From Streptomyces clavuligerus (GTDB lineage Bacteria > Actinomycetota > Actinomycetes > Streptomycetales > Streptomycetaceae), in contig NZ_CP027858.1 in the NCBI RefSeq assembly GCF_005519465.1, forward strand, positions 6,187,001 through 6,251,000: a stretch of DNA of 64,000 nt, read 5' to 3'. This document shows, piece by piece, positions 35,501 to 44,400 of the stretch. A program made the position numbers and the translations under genes. The first letter of the stretch is position 1; every line of letters starts with the position of its first letter. Below the pieces are notes generated by a model. The model was not told the DNA's origin. It searched no databases and worked only from the letters and a program-made list of their open reading frames with translations.

Positions 35501-36545
35501 CGCCGTCCAGGTCGAGCAGGACCGCGTTGCGGAAACCCGGCCCGTCGGCCCGGTGCCCGCCCGGGACCGTCACCCCGTCGAGCACGATCACCACATACGG
35601 CTCCTCCCGGCCGGCCTCCGCGTGCGGTTCAAACGGATGCCGCTCGCCGAACTCCGGGCCGAGCAGCTCGTCCAGCTCGTCCACCGAGGAGACCACCATG
35701 CGCACCGGGCCCGCGCCGTCCGAGTCGGCCCCGTGCAGATTGTGCGGCAGCCACTTCGCCCAGTCCCACTCCGCGCGCCGCTCGTCGGCCGCGCACACCG
35801 CGATCCACAGGTCCTGCGGGGAGTGCGCCACGGCGAGCTGTGCCACCATCGCGCGCGCCAGCGCGCGGGCGCGCTCCCGGTCGCCCCGGAACAGCACCCG
35901 GGCCCAGGTCCGCAGATACACCGCGATCGGCTGGCCCGGCACCGTGGAGTAGGCGCGGGTGAAGCTGCGCAGCGCGTGGGCGCTCAAGGGCTCCAGGTCC
36001 TCCACGGGTTTGGTGGAGAGCGGTGCGAGCCGCAGGCTCAGTTTCTGTTCGCCGACCGCCACCCGCGCCTCGCCGAAGTCCTCGTCGCCGGGGCGCCGTT
36101 CCCACAGGCGGCTCGTGCCCACCAGCGACCACAGCGTGTCCGGCGCCGGGTGCCGCCAGGCCAGCGCCCGCTGCTGCTCCGCGACCGCTTTGCGCACCTT
36201 GCGCCGCACCTGGCGCAGATACCGCAGGTAGTCCCGCCGTTCACCGTTCAACTGCTGTTTGCGCTCACTGCTGCGGCGTACGTACTGGCCCAGGACCATC
36301 GCGGCGGCGGAGATCACCATCACCACCAGCGCCAGATAGATGAACACCCCGCTGCGGGACCCGCCCGGACGCATGTACATCAGCACCATGGACACCGACA
36401 TCAGCGCCATCGGGAGGTAGTTCCACACCGCCGAGCTGTCCGGGGTGACCTCCGGCAGCCCGGGCGGCTCCTGGAGGCGCAACTCCCCTTCCGGCATGTC
36501 GGGTCCGCGTCTGCGGGCGGGCCGGCGGAAAAGGACGGTACTCAA
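32565..36545 (-). CDS. eccC: EccC, FtsK/SpoIIIE-type ATPase of the type VII secretion system
   Basis: A 1326-residue protein, the normal size for a fused EccCa/EccCb. The TTG at 36545 is chosen because GGAAGGAG lies eight bases upstream; the frame stays open for another 3.4 kb only as the antisense of eccD and eccB. Two transmembrane helices lie near residues 38-85 (VWNYLPMALMSVSMVLMYM; VFIYLALVVMVISAAAMVLG). Three ATPase domains follow, with Walker A sequences GATGSGKSE (about residue 485), GGPQSGKST (about 830) and GDAESGKTN (about 1120). Domain 1 has a full Walker B (LFVVVDEFSELL); domains 2 and 3 end in FLAVDGW and FVLVDDYD. EccC recognises Esx substrates and powers secretion. It is transcribed away from the rest of the core set. 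Confidence 0.97.
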   Translation of the reverse strand: MSTVLFRRPARRRGPDMPEGELRLQEPPGLPEVTPDSSAVWNYLPMALMSVSMVLMYMRPGGSRSGVFIYLALVVMVISAAAMVLGQYVRRSSERKQQLNGERRDYLRYLRQVRRKVRKAVAEQQRALAWRHPAPDTLWSLVGTSRLWERRPGDEDFGEARVAVGEQKLSLRLAPLSTKPVEDLEPLSAHALRSFTRAYSTVPGQPIAVYLRTWARVLFRGDRERARALARAMVAQLAVAHSPQDLWIAVCAADERRAEWDWAKWLPHNLHGADSDGAGPVRMVVSSVDELDELLGPEFGERHPFEPHAEAGREEPYVVIVLDGVTVPGGHRADGPGFRNAVLLDLDGALTWRPGRATLRLDLDEEETLRLVRTDRERKEQLVVLGRPDAMSVASAASFAKRLAPFRMGVGRETSEPMAADTELTTLLGIADLHRHEPASLWGRPARSERLRVPIAVGPGGTPVELDIKESAQGGTGPHGMLIGATGSGKSELLRTLVLALALTNSSETLNFVLVDFKGGATFLGLDELPHTSAVITNLADEVELVARMQDALHGELIRRQELLRAAGNHTSALEYEKARADGAPLAPLPSLFVVVDEFSELLAAHREFMELFVMIGRLGRSLGVHLLLASQRLDEGRMHQLESHLSYRIGLRTFSAMESRGVLGVPDAYELPPTPGSGFIKSGVEALTRFRAAYVSGPYRRRSGTAHQARVASQVVPWTSGWVVPRQLPDPPPGEAAAEQPADEGQSLLAVAVERMRDAGPPAHQVWLPPLGEPSTLDGLLGPLTPHPEYGLTALSLRGRLSAPVGIVDRPFEQRRDPLIVDLSAAGGHLGIAGGPQSGKSTLLRTLIGALALTHTPREAQFYCLDFGGGTLAGLAGLPHVGGVAARMDKERVGRVIAEVTAVLAHRERFFLDQGIDSMASYRRRRAAGEFPEEAHGDVFLAVDGWSTVRQDYDGYLSTFNALAARGLNYGVHLLITTSRWVELTAAVRDQTGTRLELRMGDPMDSTIDVRKAASVPRVPGRGLTRDSKLHYLAALPRVDGRTGSGDLSEGVADLVARVDEHWSGPPAPPVRTLPTLLPAAELPPVAADGDGLRIPLGVEEETMGTLWHDFSATPHLIVVGDAESGKTNLLRLAAKAIIERHTPAEARIMVVDYRRELVEAVPDAYRLGHAVSLDALKELVDGAARAVRTRVPGADIAPARMRLCDWWTGPRLFVLVDDYDMVGGGGPLNQPFGALMDHLALGYEVGMHLVVARSAAGAGRGLNDPLLRRMLEVNTPGILLSCPPTEGYVFGNLKGRNLIPGRGTRITRRKNVDIQTALVEQGSP

Positions 36546-36935
36546 CGAGCGCTCTCCTTCCGGGCGCCGCGGGGACGGCACGGGCATGGCTTCCGGGCGG
36601 GAGTGACGCCGTCCGGGACGGAGCGGTGAAGCGGCGAACAGACGAACGGCGGGACAGTGAAGCACTGGGACAGCGGAAAAGCTTGCAGAGAGGGCGAGTT
36701 GGGCCGGTCGTCGCGAAGCCGTGCGCACCGCCGCGGCCGACCCCAGGGGGTGGGACCCGGCGGACGAGGGCAGTCTACGATCCCTCTCACGGTTCCCCGG
36801 TGACGGACGTACACGAGAAGAGGAACCGGCGTGATTCTCCTGGAGCGGTGTGCGGTCCGACCCCGCGCACGTCCCACGATCGACCGACCCGCCGGAGACC
36901 CGGCGGGGTCTTCCGACGAAGCGTGAGTTCTCCTC
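36546..36935. promoter_or_regulatory. Divergent region between eccC and eccD
   Basis: These 390 bp contain no gene. A -10-like TACGAT at 36776-36781 points toward eccD. The eccC side carries only its ribosome-binding site as a clear signal. The AT-richer patch at 36655-36700 is the likeliest eccC promoter position. Confidence 0.4.
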
Positions 36936-38336
36936 ATGACCGACAGCACCACGTCCGCACTGTGCCGTGTCACCGTACGCGCTCCGGCCAAGTCCATCGA
37001 TCTCGCGGTTCCCCCCGACGTCCCGGTCGCCGATCTGCTGCCGACGCTGGTCCGGTACGCCGGTGACGACCTGGCGGAACAGGGCCTGGAGCACGGCGGC
37101 TGGGTACTCCAGCGGCTCGGCGACCCCCCGTTCGACGGGAGCGCCAGCCTGGAGTCGCTCGGGGTGCTCGACGGCGAGACCCTCCATCTGCGCCCGCACA
37201 CCGACGCCCTGCCCGAGGTCGTCCTGGACGACCTGGTCGAAGGCGTCGCCCAGACCATGGAGACCCAGCCGTTCGCCTGGAGCGCCCCGGCCTCCCGCCG
37301 GGTTCTGCTGAGCCTGGTGGTGCTCACCCTGGCCGCCGGGCTCGCCGTCCTGGCCTGGCCCGGCCCCGCCACCGGGCTGCGCGCCCTGGCCGCCGCGGCC
37401 ACCGGGCTGCTCCTCCTGGGCGGCGCGGGGTCCGCCAGCCGCGCGGTCGGCGACGCGGAGGCGGGCGCCGCCCTCGGCCTCGCCGCCGTCCCGTACTTCG
37501 CGCTGGCCGGCTGGCTGCTGCCCGGCGGGAGCCTCGGCGGGCCGGACCGGTGGGAGGTGCTGGGGGCCCGGGTGCTGGCGGCGGCGGCCGCGGCGGCCGG
37601 TGGCGCGATGCTCGCCGTCGCCGCCGTCGCCGCGTTCGCCGCGCTCTTCCTGGCCCTGGTGGTGGTGGCCACCGCCGGGGTGCTCGCCGGGGCCCTGATG
37701 ATGACCAGGGACCTCGGACCCGGCCAGACGTCCGGACTGATCGCCCTGGCCGCCGTGGTGTTCGGGGCGTTCGTGCCGTCGATGTCGTTCCGGCTCTCCG
37801 GGCTGCGGATGCCGCCGCTGCCGTCCAACGCCGAACAGCTCCAGGAGGGCATCGAGCCGCACTCCCCGTCCTCGGTGGCCGCCCGTACCGTGGTCGCCGA
37901 CGGCTGGATGACCGGCCTGTACGCCGCCACCGCCGCCGTCTGCGCGGTCTGCCTGTACGGCCTGGCGCACCGGCTCACCCCGCCGACCGTGACCATGGCC
38001 CTCGCCCTGTCGCTGCTGCTGTTCCTGCACAGCCGTGCCCTCGGCAACATCCTCCAGCGGCTCTCGCTGGTCACGGCCGGAGTCTGGGGCGGGGCGCTGC
38101 TGATCCACGCGACGGCCGCGGACGCCGCGCCGACCCAGCGGCTGCTGCTGGTCGCCGGGCTCGCCGCGGTCGCCGCCGCCCTCGCCATCGCCTCGTGGAC
38201 CGTCCCCGGCAGGCGGCTCGTGCCGTACTGGGGCCGGGCCGCCGAGATCCTCCAGTCCGCCATGGCCATCAGCCTGCTCCCGCTGGCCCTGTGGGTGCTC
38301 GGCGTCTACGGCTGGCTGCGGACCATGAACAGCTGA
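36936..38336 (+). CDS. eccD: EccD, multi-helix channel component of the type VII secretion system
   Basis: A 466-residue membrane protein. Residues 1-90 form the ubiquitin-like YukD domain (CRVTVRAPAKSIDLAVPPDV, SLESLGVLDGETLHLRP). After a cytoplasmic linker there are about eleven transmembrane helices, starting RRVLLSLVVLTLAAGLAVLA and ending ISLLPLALWVLGVYGW. Length and layout match EccD, the pore-forming dimer of the ESX complex. It is followed after 168 bp by eccB in the same direction. Confidence 0.95.
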   Translation: MTDSTTSALCRVTVRAPAKSIDLAVPPDVPVADLLPTLVRYAGDDLAEQGLEHGGWVLQRLGDPPFDGSASLESLGVLDGETLHLRPHTDALPEVVLDDLVEGVAQTMETQPFAWSAPASRRVLLSLVVLTLAAGLAVLAWPGPATGLRALAAAATGLLLLGGAGSASRAVGDAEAGAALGLAAVPYFALAGWLLPGGSLGGPDRWEVLGARVLAAAAAAAGGAMLAVAAVAAFAALFLALVVVATAGVLAGALMMTRDLGPGQTSGLIALAAVVFGAFVPSMSFRLSGLRMPPLPSNAEQLQEGIEPHSPSSVAARTVVADGWMTGLYAATAAVCAVCLYGLAHRLTPPTVTMALALSLLLFLHSRALGNILQRLSLVTAGVWGGALLIHATAADAAPTQRLLLVAGLAAVAAALAIASWTVPGRRLVPYWGRAAEILQSAMAISLLPLALWVLGVYGWLRTMNS

Positions 38337-38504
38337 GGCCACGGCCGGGGAACGGCCGCCGAGGCGCGGACCGGCCGCCGACGGCTGACCGCCGCGCCCC
38401 GCGCCCCTGCCTGTGCTCCGTGCCCCCGCCTGTGAACGCCCGGTCGGCCCCGGCCGACCTCCGCCGACCGACGGACCGCCGAACCGAAGGACCGAACAGC
38501 CCTC

Positions 38505-39992
38505 ATGCAGAACAAGCGTGACCAGGTCCAGGCCCATATGTTCCTGATGGGCCGCCTCACCTCCAGCATGCTCCGCTCCGACCCGGACGCCCCGGAGAGC
38601 CCCCAGGGCCGCACCAACCGGGGCATCGCCATCGGCATCATCGTCGCGATCCTGGTGGCGGTCGGCGCCTTCGTCGTCGGACTGGTCAGCCCCGGCAGAC
38701 AGACCTCCTGGCAGACCTCCGGCGACCTCGTCGTCGACAAGGACACCGGCGCCCGCTACCTCTACCTGGACGGCCGCCTGCGCCCGGTGCGCAACTACAC
38801 CTCCGCCAAGCTGCTCGGCGGTGCCGGGCTCGCCACCACCACCGTCAGCACCTCCTCGCTCAAGGGCACCCCGCGCGGCACCCCCGTCGGCATCGAGGGC
38901 GCCCCCGACGAACTGCCCGCCCCGAAAGACCTCTCCCAGGCCCCCTGGCAGGTGTGCGTCACCGAGACCCCGGGCTCCGGCGGCACCGCGACGGTGACCA
39001 CGCTCGCCGTCGGCCTGGACGGCGGGGGCGACCGCCTGGGCCGCGACCAGGGGCTGCTGGCCGCCGGACCCGACGGCAGCGACTATCTGATCTGGCAGGG
39101 CAGCCGTCTGCGGATCGACCGCGAATCCGCCGCCGGTGAGGCCCTGGGCTACGCCTCCGTACGGCCCGTACCGGTCTCCGCTGCCTTCCTCAACGCCCTG
39201 CCCGCCGGACCCGACCTCGTGGCCCCCGCCGTCGAGCGCGCCGGGAGCGCCGGACCGGAGCTGGGCGGCCGTCCCACCCGGGTCGGACAGCTCTTCACCC
39301 TGGCCGTACCGGGCGCCGACGAGCGTCACTACGTGCTGCGCCCCGACGGCCTCGCCCCCCTCACCGCCACCGAACTCGCCCTGCTGCTGGCCGATCCGCG
39401 CACCCGCGCCACGGCGTACGGCGGCGCCACGCCCACCCCCGCCGTGCTGACCTCCGACGCCCTCCAGGGCCGTCTGGCGCCCTCCGCCGGGCGGGGTGCC
39501 CGGCCCGGCCGGACACCGGAGACCCCGCCGAAGGCGGTGGCTGTCCCCCGCGACCGCACCCCGTGCGCACGGGTCACCCCCGACGGCCGGGGCACCCGGT
39601 TCGGCGTCGCCCTGGCCCCCACCGCGGCCCTCGGCCCGCTCGCCCAGCACGCGTCCGGCGTCGCGGCACCCGCCTGTCTGCCCGTCGACCGGGTCGCCGT
39701 GCCGCCGGGACGCGGCTTTCTGGTACGGCTGGTGGGCGCGGGCGGAGGCGAACTCGGCGGCACGCTCTACCTGGTCACCGAGACCGGGGTGAAGTACCGC
39801 CTGGCCGGTGCGGCGGCCGTGCGGGCCCTCGGGTACCAGGGCGTCACCCCCGGCGAGATGCCCGCGCTGATGCTGGCCATGCTGCCCTCCGGACCCGACC
39901 TGCACCCCGAGGCCGCCAGGGCGGGCCGGGCCTCGGTCACCGCCCCGCGGTGCGCCTGGCGGACCTCCGGCGACAACGGGAAAACAAGGTGA
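38505..39992 (+). CDS. eccB: EccB, membrane-anchored ESX core component
   Basis: A 495-residue protein. The N-terminal cytoplasmic stretch begins MQNKRDQVQAHMFLMGRLTS, the hallmark of EccB, followed by one transmembrane helix (IAIGIIVAILVAVGAFVVGLV). A long extracytoplasmic domain with EccB repeats follows: SDYLIWQGSRLRI, GGTLYLVTETGVKYRL, GYQGVTPGEMPALMLAMLP. Cysteines near residues 150, 346, 387 and 485 probably form disulphides. It ends 80 bp before the first Esx gene. Confidence 0.96.
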   Translation: MQNKRDQVQAHMFLMGRLTSSMLRSDPDAPESPQGRTNRGIAIGIIVAILVAVGAFVVGLVSPGRQTSWQTSGDLVVDKDTGARYLYLDGRLRPVRNYTSAKLLGGAGLATTTVSTSSLKGTPRGTPVGIEGAPDELPAPKDLSQAPWQVCVTETPGSGGTATVTTLAVGLDGGGDRLGRDQGLLAAGPDGSDYLIWQGSRLRIDRESAAGEALGYASVRPVPVSAAFLNALPAGPDLVAPAVERAGSAGPELGGRPTRVGQLFTLAVPGADERHYVLRPDGLAPLTATELALLLADPRTRATAYGGATPTPAVLTSDALQGRLAPSAGRGARPGRTPETPPKAVAVPRDRTPCARVTPDGRGTRFGVALAPTAALGPLAQHASGVAAPACLPVDRVAVPPGRGFLVRLVGAGGGELGGTLYLVTETGVKYRLAGAAAVRALGYQGVTPGEMPALMLAMLPSGPDLHPEAARAGRASVTAPRCAWRTSGDNGKTR

Positions 39993-40030
39993 CGACAAGA
40001 AAGCAAGGCCGGGCTGCAACGCGGGCTCCC

Positions 40031-40036
40031 TAGCAT
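40031..40036 (+). promoter_or_regulatory. -10 element upstream of the esx genes
   Basis: TAGCAT preceded by CTCCC, the same core as upstream of the mycosin. Transcription would start near 40043, giving a leader of about 30 nt with the GGAGAGGG ribosome-binding site at about 40059-40066. No clear -35 hexamer is visible. Confidence 0.5.
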
Positions 40037-40072
40037 CGGCAGCCCCGGACCGAACGATGGAGAGGGTCAGGC

Positions 40073-40414
40073 ATGGCCATCAACGGAATGCAGCAGTCTG
40101 AGGAGTCCGCCACCCGGAACGGTGTCCAGGCGCTGGAGATGGCCTTCTCCGGCATCACCAAGTGCCGCCAGGACGTGGAGAACACCAAGAACAACCTCAT
40201 GTCCCACTACAAGGGCAGCGACGGCAAGGCGTTCATGGACCTCGTCACCGCCTGGGAGGAGAAGGCCGACGTCATCCTCGTCAATGTCCAGGACATGATC
40301 GAGACGCTCAATCAGACCCTCTCCGAGCACGGCAAGCAGCAGGGCGCCGCCGTCGACTCGATCAACCGGGAGTACGCCCAGTCCGACGCCGTCTTCGACG
40401 CGCTGCGCGGCTGA
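40073..40414 (+). CDS. esxA-like: Esx/WXG100-family secreted protein with YxG turn
   Basis: A 113-residue helical hairpin protein in the usual WXG100 position and size range. The turn motif reads YKG (MSHYKGSDGKAF) instead of WxG. The second helix ends with YAQSD, a YxxxD/E secretion signal of the type read by EccC. It is paired with the next gene, which has the standard WxG, so a heterodimer is expected. Usual Esx proteins have about 95-105 residues; this is slightly longer at the C-terminus. Confidence 0.88.
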   Translation: MAINGMQQSEESATRNGVQALEMAFSGITKCRQDVENTKNNLMSHYKGSDGKAFMDLVTAWEEKADVILVNVQDMIETLNQTLSEHGKQQGAAVDSINREYAQSDAVFDALRG

Positions 40415-40486
40415 CCCCGGCCCGCGCACCCCGCGACCGCGCCACCGCCGTTCGCCGCCCCGCCACCCACGAGACGAGGACAGGAC

Positions 40487-40807
40487 ATGACCGACTTCTC
40501 CGACGGCTACATCTACGTCGACTACTCCCACATGAGCAACGCCGCCGACGACATGATCAGCCAGACCAAGGCGATCGACAGCATCCTCACCAACCTGGAC
40601 GCGGAGCTGAACGAGCTGAGGAACTCCTGGATCGGTGACGACAAGGACGTGTACACCCAGAAGCAGCAGGTCTGGAACAACGCGGTCCAGGCCATGGAGG
40701 AGCTGCTCACCAAGCACTCCATGCTGCTGACCAGCGTCTCGGAGAACTACCAGTACAGCGAGCAGTCCCTGACGCAGATGTGGGACTCGGTGAAGATCGG
40801 CCGCTGA
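40487..40807 (+). CDS. esxB-like: Esx/WXG100-family secreted protein
   Basis: A 106-residue two-helix protein with the WIG turn (LRNSWIGDDKDVY) and a C-terminal YQYSE secretion signal. GAGGACAGG precedes the ATG. It is the likely partner of the preceding YxG protein; the pair would leave through EccC-EccD as a folded heterodimer. Confidence 0.92.
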   Translation: MTDFSDGYIYVDYSHMSNAADDMISQTKAIDSILTNLDAELNELRNSWIGDDKDVYTQKQQVWNNAVQAMEELLTKHSMLLTSVSENYQYSEQSLTQMWDSVKIGR

Positions 40808-40870
40808 ACCGTCCGGGGGCCGCCGCCGGGCGGTCCACCGCGCACCGCCCCGACCCGCAGGAGATGTGCC

Positions 40871-41377
40871 ATGACGGCGAAGGACCCGAACGAGAAGACC
40901 GGCAGGCTCAGCATGGACAAGGCGGGCCTCCAGGCCTTCCTGCGCGACCGTGTGGAGCTGTTCCAGAGGGACGTACGCGCCATCGCCGAGGACGACGCGG
41001 TGTTCGGTCCCTCCATGGGCAAGCTCATCAGGCGCAAGGGGTACGACACCGGCAGCAGAAGCGACCAGGACCGTTTCAACGGCGAGTTCCCCCTGATGCT
41101 CGGACATATGGTCAAGAGCGGTCACCTGCACGAGCACGGGGTGAATCTCAACGGGGCCATCCGCACATCCGCGGAGCAGCTCACCGGAATCTACGACGAG
41201 CAGTCCAAGCTCTTCAAGGACCTTGTCGACAACCTCCAGAGCAGTATCGACGAACTGTTCGACACCCAGTCGGGCAATCTGGTCGGCATCAGCGGCCAGG
41301 ATTTCCTGGACATGTTCGAGGACGTGAACGAGCGTCTGGCCGGCGGTCAGGGCGGCGGGGGCGGCAAGAAGGACTGA
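40871..41377 (+). CDS. Small helical protein of the type VII secretion locus, function unknown
   Basis: A 168-residue soluble protein, mostly alpha-helical, with no signal peptide and no enzyme motif that I recognise. A helix near residue 95-140 (AIRTSAEQLTGIYDEQSKLF) resembles an Esx-like long helix, and the tail is Gly-rich and ends in Lys-Lys-Asp. AGGAG precedes the ATG by seven bases. Its position between the Esx pair and the large coiled-coil protein suggests an accessory substrate or chaperone of the system. Confidence 0.7.
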   Translation: MTAKDPNEKTGRLSMDKAGLQAFLRDRVELFQRDVRAIAEDDAVFGPSMGKLIRRKGYDTGSRSDQDRFNGEFPLMLGHMVKSGHLHEHGVNLNGAIRTSAEQLTGIYDEQSKLFKDLVDNLQSSIDELFDTQSGNLVGISGQDFLDMFEDVNERLAGGQGGGGGKKD

Positions 41378-41455
41378 CCGCCGTCGGCACCGAAGCCGGT
41401 CCCCGCGGTCCCACCCGTTCACGCTGTCCCGACCCGATGCCCGGAGAGTCCCCTC

Positions 41456-44400
41456 GTGGCCGAAACTGGATCCGTTTCCTCCGTACACCCCGCCAACTCG
41501 GACGCAGACGACTGGCACAGAGCCGTGAAGGTGCTGACGGGTTTCGTCATGCCCGAGCGCAAGCTTCTGTTCAACAATTTGCTGGGCAATGACAAGATCC
41601 CGCTGATGCGGGTGGAGATCTCCGATCACAACGGTGAGCCGTCCGACGCGGTGGTCGACGCGGTGGACGATCTGAGCTGGCTGGAGAAGAACTCCGGCTG
41701 GCGTATTGAGGAAACCGACTTCGTCATCCCGTTCTACTCGGGTCTGGACGGGGCGATCGCGGGGGCGCCGCCGGGCACCACGGTCAGGATGAAGAGGGCC
41801 CGCATCACTCTTCTCGGCACCACGAGCAGCGGAGACAAGGTACTTCAGCCCGCCCACGGCGTGGCGCTCGGCTCGGAGTTCAAGAGCGGCCTCGGCAAGG
41901 ACTTCGAGGGGCAGAGCAAGGACGTGGTCTGGTCCAATCAGGCGCTGGCCCAGTACAGCTACGGCGGCGGCCTGGCCCTGGAGCGGCTCGTCACCTCCGG
42001 GAGCACCCAGTTCTTCGCCTGGAACGACCTCAAGGTGGACGACGCGAACGCGGTCGACCTGGAATCCTTCGAGTACAACGCCCAGGCGTTCGACCGGGTG
42101 GCGCAGTTCTTCGCGAGGCGCTCCCAGGAGCTGAAGGACTGGGAGTTCGACCTCGGCAAGCAGGAGGCCGTCTGGAAGGGGCAGGCCGCCGGGGTCTTCA
42201 AGGACCTCATCCACGGCCTGGCGCGGATCTACAGGTCCTACAGCGAGCAGTTCCCCGTCGAGGGGAACGTCCGCTCCGTCTACGGCAACGACCTGCGGCG
42301 CTTCCGCGCCGATGTCCGGACGGCCGCCGATGGTCTCTTCCGGACCTGGAGGGATGACTGGCGCGACGACCACGGCAATCCGCTGGTCTGGCTCATCGAG
42401 GTGCTCAAGGAGGTCACCAAGGACGTCTGGAAGTACAACCTCACCAAGGTCCGCTGGGAGCCCATCGTCATGGGTGATGTGGTCAGCGGTAGCCATGAGG
42501 TCAAGTTCGAGCGCTTCTCCGGTGCCGTCAGCTACGGGAAGCTGGAGGAGAAGGACACCTGGAAGAAGATCGGCGAGGAGGCCATCGGCCGCTGGCAGCA
42601 GAAAGTACAGGAAATCCTCTCCCCCGCAGGCAAGAAGGCCCTCATGGCCGTCGAGAACGCCTTCATGGACCAGCGGTTCCCCAAGAAGATCGACACCGTC
42701 TCGGTCAACCTGGACAACCAGCTCGCCAAGGACATAGCCGACAAGGCGCGGGACGACGCGAACAAAGCGAAGGACGACGCGAACAAGGCGAAGATCGAAA
42801 ACGACAACAAGGTCAAGGCGCTGGAAGAGGAATTCCGGCGCAAGCAGGAAGAAGCCGAGGCGGAAGCCCGGCGCAGGCAGGCCGAGGCCGATGCCAAGCA
42901 GGCCGAGGCGGAACGCAAGCAGGAGCAGAAGGAGAAGGAGGCCGAGGCCAAACAGGCCGAGGCCGAGCGCAAGCGGGATGAGAAGGAGCGCGAGGCTGAA
43001 GCCAAGCAGGCGGAGGCGGAGCGCAAGCAGGAGGAGAAGCAGGCCGAGGCGGAGCGTAAGCGGGATGAGAAGGAGCGCGAGGCTGGAACCAAACAGGCCG
43101 AGGCCGAGCGCAAGCAGGAGGAGAAGCAGGCCGAGCAGGAGGCCCGGCAGGAGCGGCTCCAGGCCGAGCAGGAGGCCAAACAGGACCGCCTCCAGGCGGA
43201 GGCCGAGCGCAAGCAGGCCGAGCAGGAAGCCAAGCAGGAACAGAAGGAACGCGAGGCCGAGGAGCGGCAGACGCTGCTGATGAACCAGGCCCGCATCGAT
43301 CAGGAGCGGCAGCGCAGGGAGCAGGAGCGCAAGCAGGCCGAGCAGGAGGCCAAGCAGGGGGAGAAGGAGCGCGAGGCCGATGCCAAGCAGGCGGAGGCGG
43401 AGCGCAAGCAGGAGGAGAAGGAAGCCGAGCAGGAGCGCAAGCAGGCGGAGAAGGAGAAGGAGGCCGAGGCCAAGCAGGCCGAGGCCGAGCGCGAGCGGGA
43501 CGAGAAACAGGCCGAGCAGGAGGCCAAGCAGGAGCAGAAGGAGAAAGAGGCCGAGCAGAAGCGCATCCGGACCGAGGCCGAGTACGAGGCCAAGCAGGCC
43601 GAGGCCGAGCGCAAGCAGGAGGAGAAGCAGGCCGAGCAGGAGGCCCGGCAGGAGCGGCTCCAGGCCGAGCAGGAGGCCCGCCAGGACCGCCTCCAGGCGG
43701 AGGCCGACCAGCGCCAGGCGGAGGCCGAGGCGCGGCGGGAGCAGCAGCAGGCGGAGCAGGAGCGCAAGCAGGCGGAGGCCGAGAAGCGGGCCGAGCGGCA
43801 GATGCGGGAACTCGGCATGGACTCCGGCTCGGGCTCCCGGGGAACCGATGGTCCGCGGCTTCCGGGGGGCGACTCCGGTACCACCACGCTCAATCCGGAC
43901 GGCTCGGTCACCATGGACTACCCGGACGGGTCGTCCCGCACCTTCGATCTGCCCGGCGGCGAGGTCGTGACCACCCGGCCCGACGGCTCCACCGTCACCG
44001 GCACTCTGCGTCCGGGTGAGTCGATCACCAACCCCGACGGCAGCGTCACCCGGCTCGGCGAGGACGGCCGTCTCACCACCTCCCTGCCCGACGGCTCCCG
44101 CAGCGTCCTCGACCCGGATCGGTCCACGCTCACCAACAACCTGCCCGACGGCACCAGGATCACCACTCCCGTCGACCCGGGCGAGACCGTCCCCACCGGG
44201 GTCGGCGGCGGGACGCCCGGGGGCGCGAACGGGTCCGGCGGCGGCTCCGTGTACGCGCCCGACCACGCGGGGCCCGGCTATGAGGAAGAGCTGTACGACC
44301 AGATCCTCGACCGGCGCGGGGGCGGCGCCGACTACGGCATGGGCACGGGCAACGGCGCCGGAGGGATGCCGATGCTCCCCATGGGCCGGATGAGCGGCGC

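Noticed and set aside
30858..36629. 1923-codon plus-strand frame
   Set aside because: It is out of frame with the mycosin and antisense to EccC; composition is Arg/Gly/Pro-rich, typical of high-GC shadow frames.
36546..40019. Minus-strand open frame continuing 3.4 kb upstream of the EccC start, as a 2484-codon gene
   Set aside because: It is antisense to eccD and eccB, reads as Gly/Arg/Ala low complexity, and a TTG with a strong ribosome-binding site at 36545 gives the normal EccC length.
40522..43800. Short direct repeats considered as a CRISPR array
   Set aside because: The repeats are codon-level repeats of coiled-coil segments with no uniform spacers; no cas1/cas2 genes. The Cas4-like gene at 1.6 kb is not near any array.
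40067..44266. 1399-codon minus-strand frame with long Leu-rich hydrophobic segments resembling a membrane protein
   Set aside because: It is the mirror of the Glu/Lys/Gln coiled-coil codons of the plus-strand gene; no conserved motif or ribosome-binding site.
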